Origin: Phycisphaerales bacterium
GTDB lineage: Bacteria; Planctomycetota; Phycisphaerae; Phycisphaerales; SM1A02
Length of the DNA: 32,489 nt
Assembly (NCBI GenBank): GCA_030748455.1
Contig: JASMLY010000051.1
Location: 1-32,489 of the forward strand
Reading direction: 5' to 3'
Shown here: positions 1-7,844 of the stretch, piece after piece
How positions within the stretch are numbered: position 1 is the stretch's first letter
Layout: every line of letters starts with the position of its first letter
The notes under the pieces: model-generated
What the model saw: the letters and a program-made list of their open reading frames with translations, nothing else
Databases searched by the model: none
Told to the model about the DNA's origin: nothing
Made by a program: the position numbers and the translations under genes

Positions 1-450
1 GTGCACCAAGCGTTTGGTGTACTCATCGATGACGAAGGCAACGACACATTCAAGGCGATGACTGCTGCGAATCAGGGATCTGCTTGGGATATTGCAGCGG
101 GCTGTTTACTTGATAAAAGCGGCGATGATTCATACGAAGCAAACGCAATGACGCAGGGGTCTGCACAGATGCAGGGGATTGCGTACCTGATTGATGTAGA
201 CGGGGCTGATTCGTACATCGGTACAAATCCAGCGCAAGGGAAGTCAGGAAGTAACTCGTATCACTTTGAATCAACTCGCGCGCGGTCTTTTAGTTTTCTT
301 CTTGATAAAGGCGGTGACGAAGATTCATATTCCCTTGAACGCAAAAACAATTCAACCGAAATCACACATCAAGTACCAAGAGATTCTGATGGCAGTTCGG
401 GGGTTAGTTCGGGGGATAATTCGGGGGTTGGAGTGTTTATTGACCGATAG
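1..450 (+). CDS. C-terminal part of a repeat-rich planctomycete protein (partial)
   Basis: The reading frame is open from the first base of the window to the TAG at 448-450, so this is probably the 3' end of a longer gene; the GTG at base 1 need not be its start. The peptide holds about four degenerate units of roughly 30 residues with the pattern LxDxxGxDxY/F, often followed by a QGSA-type segment (LIDDEGNDTF, LLDKSGDDSY, LIDVDGADSY, LLDKGGDEDSY). The acidic Asp/Gly turns suggest a calcium-binding or surface repeat protein, but I do not recognise a named family. The C-terminus is a Ser/Gly/Asp linker (residues about 131-144) encoded by three tandem 12-base repeats. No catalytic motif is visible. 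Function unknown. Confidence 0.6.
   Translation: MHQAFGVLIDDEGNDTFKAMTAANQGSAWDIAAGCLLDKSGDDSYEANAMTQGSAQMQGIAYLIDVDGADSYIGTNPAQGKSGSNSYHFESTRARSFSFLLDKGGDEDSYSLERKNNSTEITHQVPRDSDGSSGVSSGDNSGVGVFIDR
394..429 (+). repeat. Three tandem 12-base repeats within a coding region
   Basis: Three consecutive 12-base units (AGTTCGGGGGTT, AGTTCGGGGGAT, AATTCGGGGGTT) encode SSGV-SSGD-NSGV near the end of the first gene. Because the unit is a multiple of three, copy-number change would keep the reading frame. Confidence 0.8.
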
Positions 451-476
451 CACTCTTTTTTCACTTTGGAGTGCTA
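448..476. terminator. Possible hairpin between convergent genes
   Basis: An 8-base inverted repeat (TAGCACTC at 448-455, GAGTGCTA at 469-476) with a 13-base loop lies directly after the first gene and before the stop of the convergent esterase gene at 500. There is a T run in the loop but none after the stem, so it is a weak intrinsic terminator candidate on either strand. Confidence 0.3.
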
Positions 477-499
477 CACAACAAGGTTGGATAGTATTG

Positions 500-1513
500 T
501 TATCCCCAGTTATCAATAAGAGTCAATAGATCATTTGCATCGATCATGCCATTTGCATCAATATCAGCAGGGCAGTCCACTGGCAAATCGGGGCAATTTC
601 CCCATGCACTAATGAGTTCAAGAATATCCGAGATGTTCACAACTCCATCGCGATTGATGTCAGCGGTTCGGTCTGCTTGTAACAGCAATGGAATATGCAT
701 CGTTACTGTAGCAGTTGGGTCAGCAACTTGTTTGTATGCGTTCCAACCATGTCCTCCGTTAAAATATTCGGTCGTGGAATAAACTCCAAACGTTTCCAAC
801 AGCACATGAAGGATTTCGGATTGCTGCCATGCGTGGATTGGATCGCTTAACCCGTGAACAAAATGCGCAGGAGGATCACTTGCATCAGCATACTGTATTG
901 GTGATCCCTCTTGATAGAGTGGTGCGGTTTTTGGGTTGTACGGTTCTCCGAAGAACCACATAAACATTAGGTTAAAACCAAAGTCCTCAATTTGCATAAC
1001 AAAATCAGATAAACCCCAAAACGGAATTGCACCATTTACTCGATATCCACCATCTGGTGGCGGTAGTGGTTCAAACATTTCAACACCAGCAGTTGTTAGA
1101 AGCATTTCTGTTAAATGTCCACCTGCTGAACCTCCGCCAACAATGATCGTGGGGGAGAGCCCATACCCTGCGCCCTCTTCGCGAATCCATTTTACGACTG
1201 CTTTTGTGTCGTGTATTGCTTGTGGGTACGAAGCAGTTTGCGCGGACGAGAGTGTGTAGTTACAAGAGACAACGGCGTAACCGGCATCTGCTAATGCAGT
1301 ATGTAACTCATCGTTTTGTGCTTTGTCCCCGCTTGCCCATCCGCCGCCGTGGATGAACAAATATGTTGGTGTTCCAGTAAGAAGTCCACTTTCGGGAAGA
1401 TAAATATTCAATGTTGGGTCAGTACAGCCCGGTGATTCATAGACAACCTCAGAAACAATATCTGCTGAAAAAGCGCTTTGTGCTAAACAAAGGATGCATA
1501 GTCCGAATCTCAT
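500..1513 (-). CDS. Secreted alpha/beta-hydrolase esterase with dockerin-like tail
   Basis: Predicted 337-residue secreted esterase/lipase of the alpha/beta-hydrolase fold (BD-FAE / hormone-sensitive-lipase-like). A signal peptide spans about residues 1-17 (MRFGLCILCLAQSAFSA). The oxyanion motif HGGG is at 55-58 and the nucleophile Ser129 is in GGGSAGGH. Asp224 (GLSDP) and His255 (GGHGW) complete a plausible triad. Residues about 284-337 form a dockerin-like pair of Ca-binding half repeats (DINRDGVVNISDILELISAWG, then DIDANGMIDANDLLTLIDNWG, each shown here from its Asp). I chose the ATG at 1513 because it gives a clean signal peptide; a GTG at 1540 and an ATG at 1525 in the same frame are alternatives. 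Substrate unknown; an acyl or carbohydrate ester is likely. The tail resembles that of the esterase at 20151-21188 but with the two halves in the opposite order. Confidence 0.85.
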   Translation of the reverse strand: MRFGLCILCLAQSAFSADIVSEVVYESPGCTDPTLNIYLPESGLLTGTPTYLFIHGGGWASGDKAQNDELHTALADAGYAVVSCNYTLSSAQTASYPQAIHDTKAVVKWIREEGAGYGLSPTIIVGGGSAGGHLTEMLLTTAGVEMFEPLPPPDGGYRVNGAIPFWGLSDFVMQIEDFGFNLMFMWFFGEPYNPKTAPLYQEGSPIQYADASDPPAHFVHGLSDPIHAWQQSEILHVLLETFGVYSTTEYFNGGHGWNAYKQVADPTATVTMHIPLLLQADRTADINRDGVVNISDILELISAWGNCPDLPVDCPADIDANGMIDANDLLTLIDNWG

Positions 1514-1588
1514 TTGAATAAGCATAGCATCGAAACGCACATTTTCAAAGCATGTTGCGAACTTTTACAGGTGTCCCTAGTGTCCTGC

Positions 1589-1623
1589 CCTGTACCTTGC
1601 AGAGTGTGTACAGGTCTTTTTTT
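1589..1623 (+). terminator. Orphan hairpin plus T run on the plus strand
   Basis: In the 195-base gap between the kinase stop and the esterase start, CCTGTAC (1589-1595) and GTACAGG (1608-1614) form a 7-base stem with a 12-base loop, followed by TCTTTTTTT (1615-1623). The orientation fits a plus-strand intrinsic terminator, yet no plus-strand gene lies just upstream. It may end antisense transcription across the esterase or be chance. Nothing else is evident in this gap. Confidence 0.3.
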
Positions 1624-1708
1624 GCAGAATTCGATTGGTTCACTGTGGTTCCTTTATATTTAATGCGTTAAATTTCATTAAAGAGGAAAAAAGCTTTCGT
1701 ACTAATCC

Positions 1709-3958
1709 CTAATCTATATGCGTATCCTCAAACGTAGACCGGAAATTAAAATGTTGGGAATTTGGGTCGGTATTGAACTGGATTGAATCGCGCCAATCGT
1801 TCACATCTTCCACAGAAGGGGCAATATCGGGTAATAAATCGCGGAATGTGTCACCGTACCAATTAACACACCCCTGATCTTCGTGCATAATCGACTGGCG
1901 GATGCACTCGTACCAAAGTGCGGATGCTTGGAGTTCGAGTTCGCTCGATTCAGCTTCTGAGGTCTCAGAGTTGTTCGCCTTCATTGCAAGCGCAATCGCA
2001 AGATTATTCAAATATCGCCAAGTTAAATTGTGACCAACGCCGTAACTATCGGCTGCAGTTCGTGCAGCAGGGCGGAGTACCTTAATTGCTGCATCAAAGT
2101 TACCTAGTTTTTCATTCGCTAAGCCAAGAAGGTTCTGTAAGGAAAGTGCATTGGGATGGTGCTTTCCATACGCAAGTTCCGTTCGAGCAATCAATTCAGG
2201 TGTGATTATGTCTAACACATGCAGATAGGCTTCCTTGGATTCTTCGCGAAAAATATCTGCCCATGCAAGCCGTTTAAAGGTCTCATATTCCAAATCAAAC
2301 ATGTCGTCTCTATTGAGAACAATGTCCATAGCAGCTTGATAATTACCCCTTGCGTCATCGCGAACTTCTTTGTTTTCAGAACGAATTTCTTTTCTTGCTA
2401 GTGCAATCAAACTATACGCCCTGAATTCTTCCGAAGGAGATTCCACCTGTGCAATCAACTTCTTTATTTTCTTAATACTTTCTTCTAAGGGTTTTTTACT
2501 CTTCTTTGAACATTGCTCAATTTGTAGCAAGATGCCTCGTTCTGAATCAAGACCAACATATTTCGCGAGCTCCATTCGAATACTCTCGGATATGTTACCT
2601 GTGTCAGCAACATCAGCAATCATGCCGTGCATTTCGGCTAAAAGCAATCCGTCATCACCGGCAAGGTTTTTTGCATGCTCAATCGTAAGGTCGTAGTGCG
2701 TTCTCCAATACTCAGGATTTGTCGTAATGATTTCACCCCGAGTAGCAAGCGCGTCCTTTGCGAATTCGATCAACTTGGTTTTATCGTTGAGAGTCCTCGT
2801 TGCTTGTATTGAATAATAGAGAGAAACGCAAGTGGCTATGAAAAGAAAGGGCAGGGTAAGAACAATAGCAGCAGCAGTGCGTCTTTTTCTTCGCAAAAAT
2901 TTAGAGAGGAATGATTCTTTGCTCGCAGTGACTGGTTCACCGTCGAGTAATCGTTGGATATCATCACACAATTCACTTGCTGAGCGATACCTTTGTGCAG
3001 GGTTATATGCCATGGCGTGCGAGACGACAGTTTCTACATCACGATGTATTTTTTTATCGTATGTACGAAGGGGGATCGGGTCATACTCACATAATGTTTC
3101 GATTGCTTTTGCGATCGTGGTTGATTGCAGATCATACGGCTGCTTACCTGCTAAGAGTTCATACAACAAAACGCCTAGTGAGTAGAGGTCACTTGACGTG
3201 TCAATGCGTTCTCCCCGCGCTTGTTCTGGCGACATATATTGCATCGTGCCTACGAAGTCTTGTGTGGAAGTATGAAACTCAGTTGGGAAACCGATTGGAT
3301 CAATTGCTTTGGCAATCCCAAAGTCGATAATCTTGGGTGTGCCTTGAGCGTTAACCAAAATATTTGCAGGTTTTAAATCGCGGTGAATAATGCCATGCCT
3401 GTGCGCTTCGGCGATCGCTTTGCAGACTTCTTTGAAACAACGTAACTTTTCCTTAATCGTTACGCTCTGCTTCGAAGCATACATTGTAATGGGCATTGCG
3501 TCTTCAATGAATTCCATAGCAATCCACGGAATTCGATCGCCACCCAAAAGGTGTGTGCCTGCTTCATAAATTTGAGCGATTCCTCCGTGGTGCAATTGAC
3601 CAAGTAGTTGACATTCAATTTCAAAACGCTTGCTAGCGCTTCTAGAGAGCAAGCCTTGCCGAACAATTTTGATTGCAACATTTCGCTCCGGCTTTTCTTG
3701 TTTCGCAAGATACACTCTTCCCATCCCGCCACTGCCGATTCTTTTCACAATGCTGTAATGGCCAACGACTTCACCAATAAATGGATCATGGTCGGTTTCG
3801 TCTAAATCTCCTTCAGTAAAGGGAAGGAGTGATTGAACAGCATCATAAAGTTCAAGAGATTCTTGCTGGATTTCTTGAAGCCGTTGTTCTTGCGCTTCTT
3901 GATCTAGGGCAACTAACTCAGCAAGTAACTCGCGGATTTGATCATGGCTAGGTGTCAT
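1709..3958 (-). CDS. Transmembrane Ser/Thr protein kinase (PknB-like) with TPR-type C-terminus
   Basis: A 749-residue Hanks-type kinase. The kinase domain runs from about residue 68 to 340: glycine loop GSGGMGRVY at 75-83, Lys97 in VAIK, HRDLKPAN from 192, DFG at 212-214 and SPEQ in place of APE. One membrane segment lies at about 361-385. The extracytoplasmic C-terminus is helical and contains TPR-like stretches (around NALSLQNLLGLANEKLG). The frame stays open to 4045, but I prefer the ATG at 3958. That ATG overlaps the stop of the upstream sigma factor by 11 bases, which suggests translational coupling; the first 29 residues of the longer form look non-conserved. Pairing an ECF sigma factor with a Ser/Thr kinase is common in planctomycetes, where the kinase is thought to control the sigma factor. 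The signal sensed is unknown. Confidence 0.9.
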   Translation of the reverse strand: MTPSHDQIRELLAELVALDQEAQEQRLQEIQQESLELYDAVQSLLPFTEGDLDETDHDPFIGEVVGHYSIVKRIGSGGMGRVYLAKQEKPERNVAIKIVRQGLLSRSASKRFEIECQLLGQLHHGGIAQIYEAGTHLLGGDRIPWIAMEFIEDAMPITMYASKQSVTIKEKLRCFKEVCKAIAEAHRHGIIHRDLKPANILVNAQGTPKIIDFGIAKAIDPIGFPTEFHTSTQDFVGTMQYMSPEQARGERIDTSSDLYSLGVLLYELLAGKQPYDLQSTTIAKAIETLCEYDPIPLRTYDKKIHRDVETVVSHAMAYNPAQRYRSASELCDDIQRLLDGEPVTASKESFLSKFLRRKRRTAAAIVLTLPFLFIATCVSLYYSIQATRTLNDKTKLIEFAKDALATRGEIITTNPEYWRTHYDLTIEHAKNLAGDDGLLLAEMHGMIADVADTGNISESIRMELAKYVGLDSERGILLQIEQCSKKSKKPLEESIKKIKKLIAQVESPSEEFRAYSLIALARKEIRSENKEVRDDARGNYQAAMDIVLNRDDMFDLEYETFKRLAWADIFREESKEAYLHVLDIITPELIARTELAYGKHHPNALSLQNLLGLANEKLGNFDAAIKVLRPAARTAADSYGVGHNLTWRYLNNLAIALAMKANNSETSEAESSELELQASALWYECIRQSIMHEDQGCVNWYGDTFRDLLPDIAPSVEDVNDWRDSIQFNTDPNSQHFNFRSTFEDTHID

Positions 3959-4535
3959 TTGAGAGTTCGCGCCGTAGCCACGCCCTTGCCCAAATCCAGT
4001 CTGCTCGGACTGTGCGGTCTGTGATTTGTAGTAAATCTGCGACAACGGTTTGCGTTAAGCCAAGCAAATATCGAAATCGAACAACGTCTGCAGCTCGTGC
4101 GTTGATCTTCTGCAACTTTTCGATGGCCTCTAGGAGCGGTTCGATCATTGCATTGACTTGGGTTTCTGGGGAAGCAAGTTCGCCGGGTATGAGCTCGATC
4201 GAAATACTCTTTTTGCCACCACCACGCTTCTGCGTGTTTCGTTTCCTCGCGTAATCGACAAGGATCTGTCCCATCGATCTCGCTACACTTCCAAAAAAAT
4301 GTGCTCGGTTTTCCCAGGACAACAATACTCCATCTTTGCCATACAAACGGATCCAAACCTCGTTGACCAATACGGTAGGTTGAACAGTATTTCCTGAGTA
4401 TTCTCGACGACAAATATTTTCTGCCATGTCGTGCACATCGCATTGCACTTCTTGCCAAAGTTTGGAAATAGCAAAACTGTCGCCGCTTGAGGCTTCGTTG
4501 AGAAAACCTGTGATATCCCGCTGGGTCGTTGACAT
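3948..4535 (-). CDS. ECF RNA polymerase sigma factor
   Basis: A 195-residue sigma-70 family extracytoplasmic-function sigma factor of the type abundant in planctomycetes. Region 2 covers about residues 8-95 (VNEVWIRLY, HFFGSVARSMGQILVDYARKR). The Gly/Lys-rich linker GGGKK follows, then region 4 near the C-terminus with a helix-turn-helix (FRYLLGLTQTVVADLLQI, then TVRADWIWARAWLRREL). I took the ATG at 4535; an in-frame TTG at 4559 would add 8 residues. Its last codons overlap the start of the Ser/Thr kinase gene by 11 bases (3948-3958), so both are probably made from one message and act together. No anti-sigma gene is adjacent. Target promoters cannot be read from this window. Confidence 0.9.
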   Translation of the reverse strand: MSTTQRDITGFLNEASSGDSFAISKLWQEVQCDVHDMAENICRREYSGNTVQPTVLVNEVWIRLYGKDGVLLSWENRAHFFGSVARSMGQILVDYARKRNTQKRGGGKKSISIELIPGELASPETQVNAMIEPLLEAIEKLQKINARAADVVRFRYLLGLTQTVVADLLQITDRTVRADWIWARAWLRRELSNDT

Positions 4536-4623
4536 GTCTCTTAGAGAATATCGTCCCAAGTTGTCTTCTTTGTTTCAAGTGCATTTACATGTTTACATGC
4601 GAAAAAACGCTCCGAAAACGGAT

Positions 4624-4650
4624 AAAAAAAGCCTCGGCATGTGCCGAGGC
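4624..4650 (-). terminator. Intrinsic terminator of the RRM gene
   Basis: A perfect 9-base stem (GCCTCGGCA at 4631-4639, TGCCGAGGC at 4642-4650) with a 2-base apparent loop is followed on the minus strand by seven T residues (A run at 4624-4630). It lies 24 bases past the stop of the RRM protein gene and is the clearest Rho-independent terminator in the window. Confidence 0.9.
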
Positions 4651-4674
4651 TCTTGTGAGAGATCAATTAAAAGA

Positions 4675-4929
4675 TTAACCTGGAGTTTTTCGGGGCGTCG
4701 CTTCACTGCATTTAATTTCACGACCATCTAATTCTTTACCGTTGCACTCTTCTAATGCCTTGTTTGCTTCTTCGTCATTATCCATTGTGACGAACCCAAA
4801 ACCACGGGAACGACCACTTTGACGATCAGTAATGACGATCGCATCTGATACAGCACCAAACTGCTCAAAATGAGTTCTGAGACCTTCAGTATCTGTACCC
4901 CAACTTAAATTACCTACATACAATTTCAT
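4675..4929 (-). CDS. Small RRM-type RNA-binding protein
   Basis: An 84-residue single RNA-recognition-motif protein of the bacterial/cyanobacterial Rbp type. RNP2 is KLYVGNLSW at residues 2-10 and RNP1 is RGFGFVTM at about 42-49. The fold fills nearly the whole protein, ending in a short basic tail. These proteins bind single-stranded RNA and are often cold- or stress-related; the target here is unknown. The gene is monocistronic: an AGGA ribosome site precedes the ATG at 4929 and a strong terminator follows. The gap to the next plus-strand gene (4930-5114) should hold its promoter. Confidence 0.93.
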   Translation of the reverse strand: MKLYVGNLSWGTDTEGLRTHFEQFGAVSDAIVITDRQSGRSRGFGFVTMDNDEEANKALEECNGKELDGREIKCSEATPRKTPG

Positions 4930-5114
4930 AACACTATCCTAACCTTAACTTCCGCCCCACAGGACGGCATACGCACCTAGAACAAAACACAGATCTAGGC
5001 ACTAGGCTGCCGAGACGGTGGAATTATACTCGATATCCCTTGCATCCTTGAGAATCCTGCCTTTTTTCGTGCCTCCGTAGAACGGCAAAACCCCGTTTTT
5101 TGTACGATAGGGGC

Positions 5115-7835
5115 ATGTGCCGCCTTTTTCTTTTTGTATTTTCTTGTTGTATTATTGTAGGTTGCTCAAAAGATGGACGAAATGCACCGCCGCTTGGTCG
5201 GGGTGATCCATCCAAATCCGCTCCCTCGTCGATGATTGGGAAGGGGTTCACAGAAGATGTGCATCCAACGATTGCCCATGTTCGAATTGTCGATCTGAAT
5301 CAAGACGGCCTGCAAGATGTGCTTGTATGTGATGTGCATGGTCAGCAAGTGAGTTGGATCAAGCAAACTGTCGAAGGTACATTTGTAGAAACAGCCATTC
5401 TTCCAAAAGTCAACGGCGCGGTTCACGCAGAGGTCGTAGATATCGATACTGATGGTGACCTCGATGTACTCATTGCAGCGATGGGTGTCATTCTTCCAAC
5501 AGATGCGAAAATGGGGAAGGTCATCATTCTTGAAAACGATGGAAATGAATTGTTTACCGAGCACAGCATCGCAGAGAACATGCAACGCGTAACCGATGTG
5601 CAAGCTGGGGATCTCGATGGTGATGGCGATTTGGATTTAGCGGTTGCACAGTTTGGATACACGCAAGGTCAGGTGCAGTGGTTTGAAAATCAAGGTGGAT
5701 GGGAATTTACACACCACCAATTGATTGACAAAAGCGGTGCAATCCATGCGCCTATTGTTGACATCGATCAAGATGGTGATTTAGATGTTGTCGCACTTTT
5801 ATCACAAGAATGGGAAACGGTCTACGCATTTGTGAACGATGGAAGCGGAGTGTTTGAAACACATATCTTGCACGATGTTGCAGACGCTGATTTTTCAAGT
5901 TCAGGGATTACTGTTGCGGATCTCGATCAAGATGGCGATAGCGATGTAGTTTGGACAAATGGTGACGCGTTCGTTTCAGTTGATTACCGACCACTCCCAA
6001 CGCACGGTGTCCAGTGGCTTGAAAATAACGGATCGTTAGACTTTACGTACCACCGAATTGGACAAATGGATGGCGCGTATGGACCATCCGTTGCAGACAT
6101 GGATCAAGATGGAGATTTGGACATCGTAACCGTTGCCGAGTTTGCTTTTTGGGATCGCCCCGAAACTAGAAGCATCGTGTGGTGGGAACAACAAGAAAAT
6201 TTGCAATTTATTCCACGCACAATTGCAACAGAACCGACGCATTTAGTGACGTGTGATGTCGCAGACCTTGATGCAAACGGGTTTCCAGATATTGTCGCAG
6301 GTGGCATGGCGCTCTATCCACCCTTCGATCGAATCACCCGCGTTTCGCTTTGGAACAATGAGAGCGGGTTTGCAAAGAATACAACTTCGTTGCAAATTCC
6401 AACGTCGGTTCAAGCAAGGCTCGACCAAGCAACAACACTTGGCGAAAAGGGAATGATTCTTCACGCAAATGGTTTCGATCCTCAGAAGTACTATAAACAA
6501 GCGGTTACAGAGGAACCGGCAAACCCGCGGTGGTATTATTACCTTGGTCTTTTAGAAGTAGGTGTAGGGGACAGTGACGCTGCGCTTGCATATTTTCTAC
6601 AAGCAGAAAAAATTGATGGTTCCTATGCTCCATTACAAACTCGGCTAGGAGAGTTGTACGTCGGAATTGGAGAAACTGAACGTGCAAAAACAAAATTTCG
6701 GACAGCAGGTACAGAACATGCAACGGTCGCCCTTGCTCAACTTGCAGCAAATGATGGGCTATGGATTGAAGTTCTTGAGATCTTAGATGGCACTTCTATT
6801 CCCGCAGCAGCTTCGCTTATCCATACAGCAAAAGCAAAGATGGACAATACTTCGCATGAACCGTATGCAGCAGTTGACATGGGGTTTCAGATGGAAGATT
6901 CCTGGTTACAAGAAGTTGAAGAGCTATGTATTCTCGCACCGCACCTTGTGACACAAGCCCAAACAGATTTCATTGCTGGTGACATCGGCTCTGCAGAAAA
7001 GTTGTTGCGTCGTGCGATTGACATTGACGGGACAAATAAAGATGCAAGATTAGCGCTTGCGAACATCTTATTATTGAACGTGACCGAAAAGAACCTGCAA
7101 GAAGCATTGGCGCACTTGGAAGCTGGGCTGCGTGCAGACCCAACGTACGTCATGACACGATCAAAATATGGTTGGGCATTGTATCTATCTGAACGTTTTG
7201 CCGAAGCGAAGAGCGTTTGGCTCTCTATTCTTACTGACGAACCACAACACGGGCCCGCACTGACCTATCTTGGACAACTTGCGCTGCAACAGAAACAATA
7301 TCAACAAGCATACGACTATTACACAGAAGCGTTCGCGGTTCCAAGCGATTCACCCTTTGATGTTTCAACACATCCAGAAATGCGAGCTTCGATGTACTAC
7401 CGTTTAGCACTTGCTGCTAAGGGTGCAGGGAAAGTGAACGAAGCAATCGTGGCATTTGAACAGGCAATCAAGTTAACACCAAGTAATGCAGGAGCGCAAT
7501 TTGAATTAGGAAATACGCTGATTTCTCTGAAAGATTTTTCTCGTGCGTTGCCACACCTCGAAATTGCCAATGCCTTACAACCTCATACCCCCCGAGTGCT
7601 TGCTGCCCTTGGATACACATGGTTTAATCTTGAGGATCATCAAAAGGCAAAGGATTTTCTGGAACAAGCAGTGAAATTAGCTCCGAGATTTGCACTTGCT
7701 TGGTTCCACCTTGGCAATACGCAATTAGCCCTTGGAGATCGAGGTGCAGCGGGTGACTCTTTTACAGTTGCCATCCAATTACAGCCGACATTTACTGCAG
7801 CAAAGGATGCACTCTCTTCGCTCAATGGAAGGTAA
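5115..7835 (+). CDS. FG-GAP/VCBS and TPR repeat lipoprotein
   Basis: A 906-residue exported lipoprotein. A hydrophobic leader ends in the lipobox IVGC (Cys at about residue 17). The N-terminal half contains about seven FG-GAP/VCBS calcium-loop repeats (DLNQDGLQD, DIDTDGDLD, DLDGDGDLD, DIDQDGDLD, DLDQDGDSD, DMDQDGDLD, DLDANGFPD), expected to build a beta-propeller. From about residue 440 to the end it is a chain of tetratricopeptide repeats (for example ALAYFLQAEKIDGSYAPLQ and AIVAFEQAIKLTPSNAGAQF). I chose the ATG at 5115 over the TTG at 5100 because of the lipobox spacing; neither start has a well-spaced ribosome site. It lies only 9 bases upstream of the pyrimidine-catabolism genes and so probably shares their message. 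No enzymatic motif; a role in surface binding or complex assembly is inference. Confidence 0.85.
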   Translation: MCRLFLFVFSCCIIVGCSKDGRNAPPLGRGDPSKSAPSSMIGKGFTEDVHPTIAHVRIVDLNQDGLQDVLVCDVHGQQVSWIKQTVEGTFVETAILPKVNGAVHAEVVDIDTDGDLDVLIAAMGVILPTDAKMGKVIILENDGNELFTEHSIAENMQRVTDVQAGDLDGDGDLDLAVAQFGYTQGQVQWFENQGGWEFTHHQLIDKSGAIHAPIVDIDQDGDLDVVALLSQEWETVYAFVNDGSGVFETHILHDVADADFSSSGITVADLDQDGDSDVVWTNGDAFVSVDYRPLPTHGVQWLENNGSLDFTYHRIGQMDGAYGPSVADMDQDGDLDIVTVAEFAFWDRPETRSIVWWEQQENLQFIPRTIATEPTHLVTCDVADLDANGFPDIVAGGMALYPPFDRITRVSLWNNESGFAKNTTSLQIPTSVQARLDQATTLGEKGMILHANGFDPQKYYKQAVTEEPANPRWYYYLGLLEVGVGDSDAALAYFLQAEKIDGSYAPLQTRLGELYVGIGETERAKTKFRTAGTEHATVALAQLAANDGLWIEVLEILDGTSIPAAASLIHTAKAKMDNTSHEPYAAVDMGFQMEDSWLQEVEELCILAPHLVTQAQTDFIAGDIGSAEKLLRRAIDIDGTNKDARLALANILLLNVTEKNLQEALAHLEAGLRADPTYVMTRSKYGWALYLSERFAEAKSVWLSILTDEPQHGPALTYLGQLALQQKQYQQAYDYYTEAFAVPSDSPFDVSTHPEMRASMYYRLALAAKGAGKVNEAIVAFEQAIKLTPSNAGAQFELGNTLISLKDFSRALPHLEIANALQPHTPRVLAALGYTWFNLEDHQKAKDFLEQAVKLAPRFALAWFHLGNTQLALGDRGAAGDSFTVAIQLQPTFTAAKDALSSLNGR

Positions 7836-7844
7836 ACTCTCAAC

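Noticed and set aside
3955..4584. A 209-codon minus-strand open frame overlapping the ECF sigma gene
   Set aside because: It is out of frame with the sigma factor, whose regions 2 and 4 are clear; the alternative protein is Arg/Cys-rich with no family resemblance.
5076..5101. AACGG/CCGTT mini-hairpin followed by T residues before the FG-GAP gene
   Set aside because: A five-base stem is too short to call a terminator, and it lies where the FG-GAP gene's promoter or leader should be.
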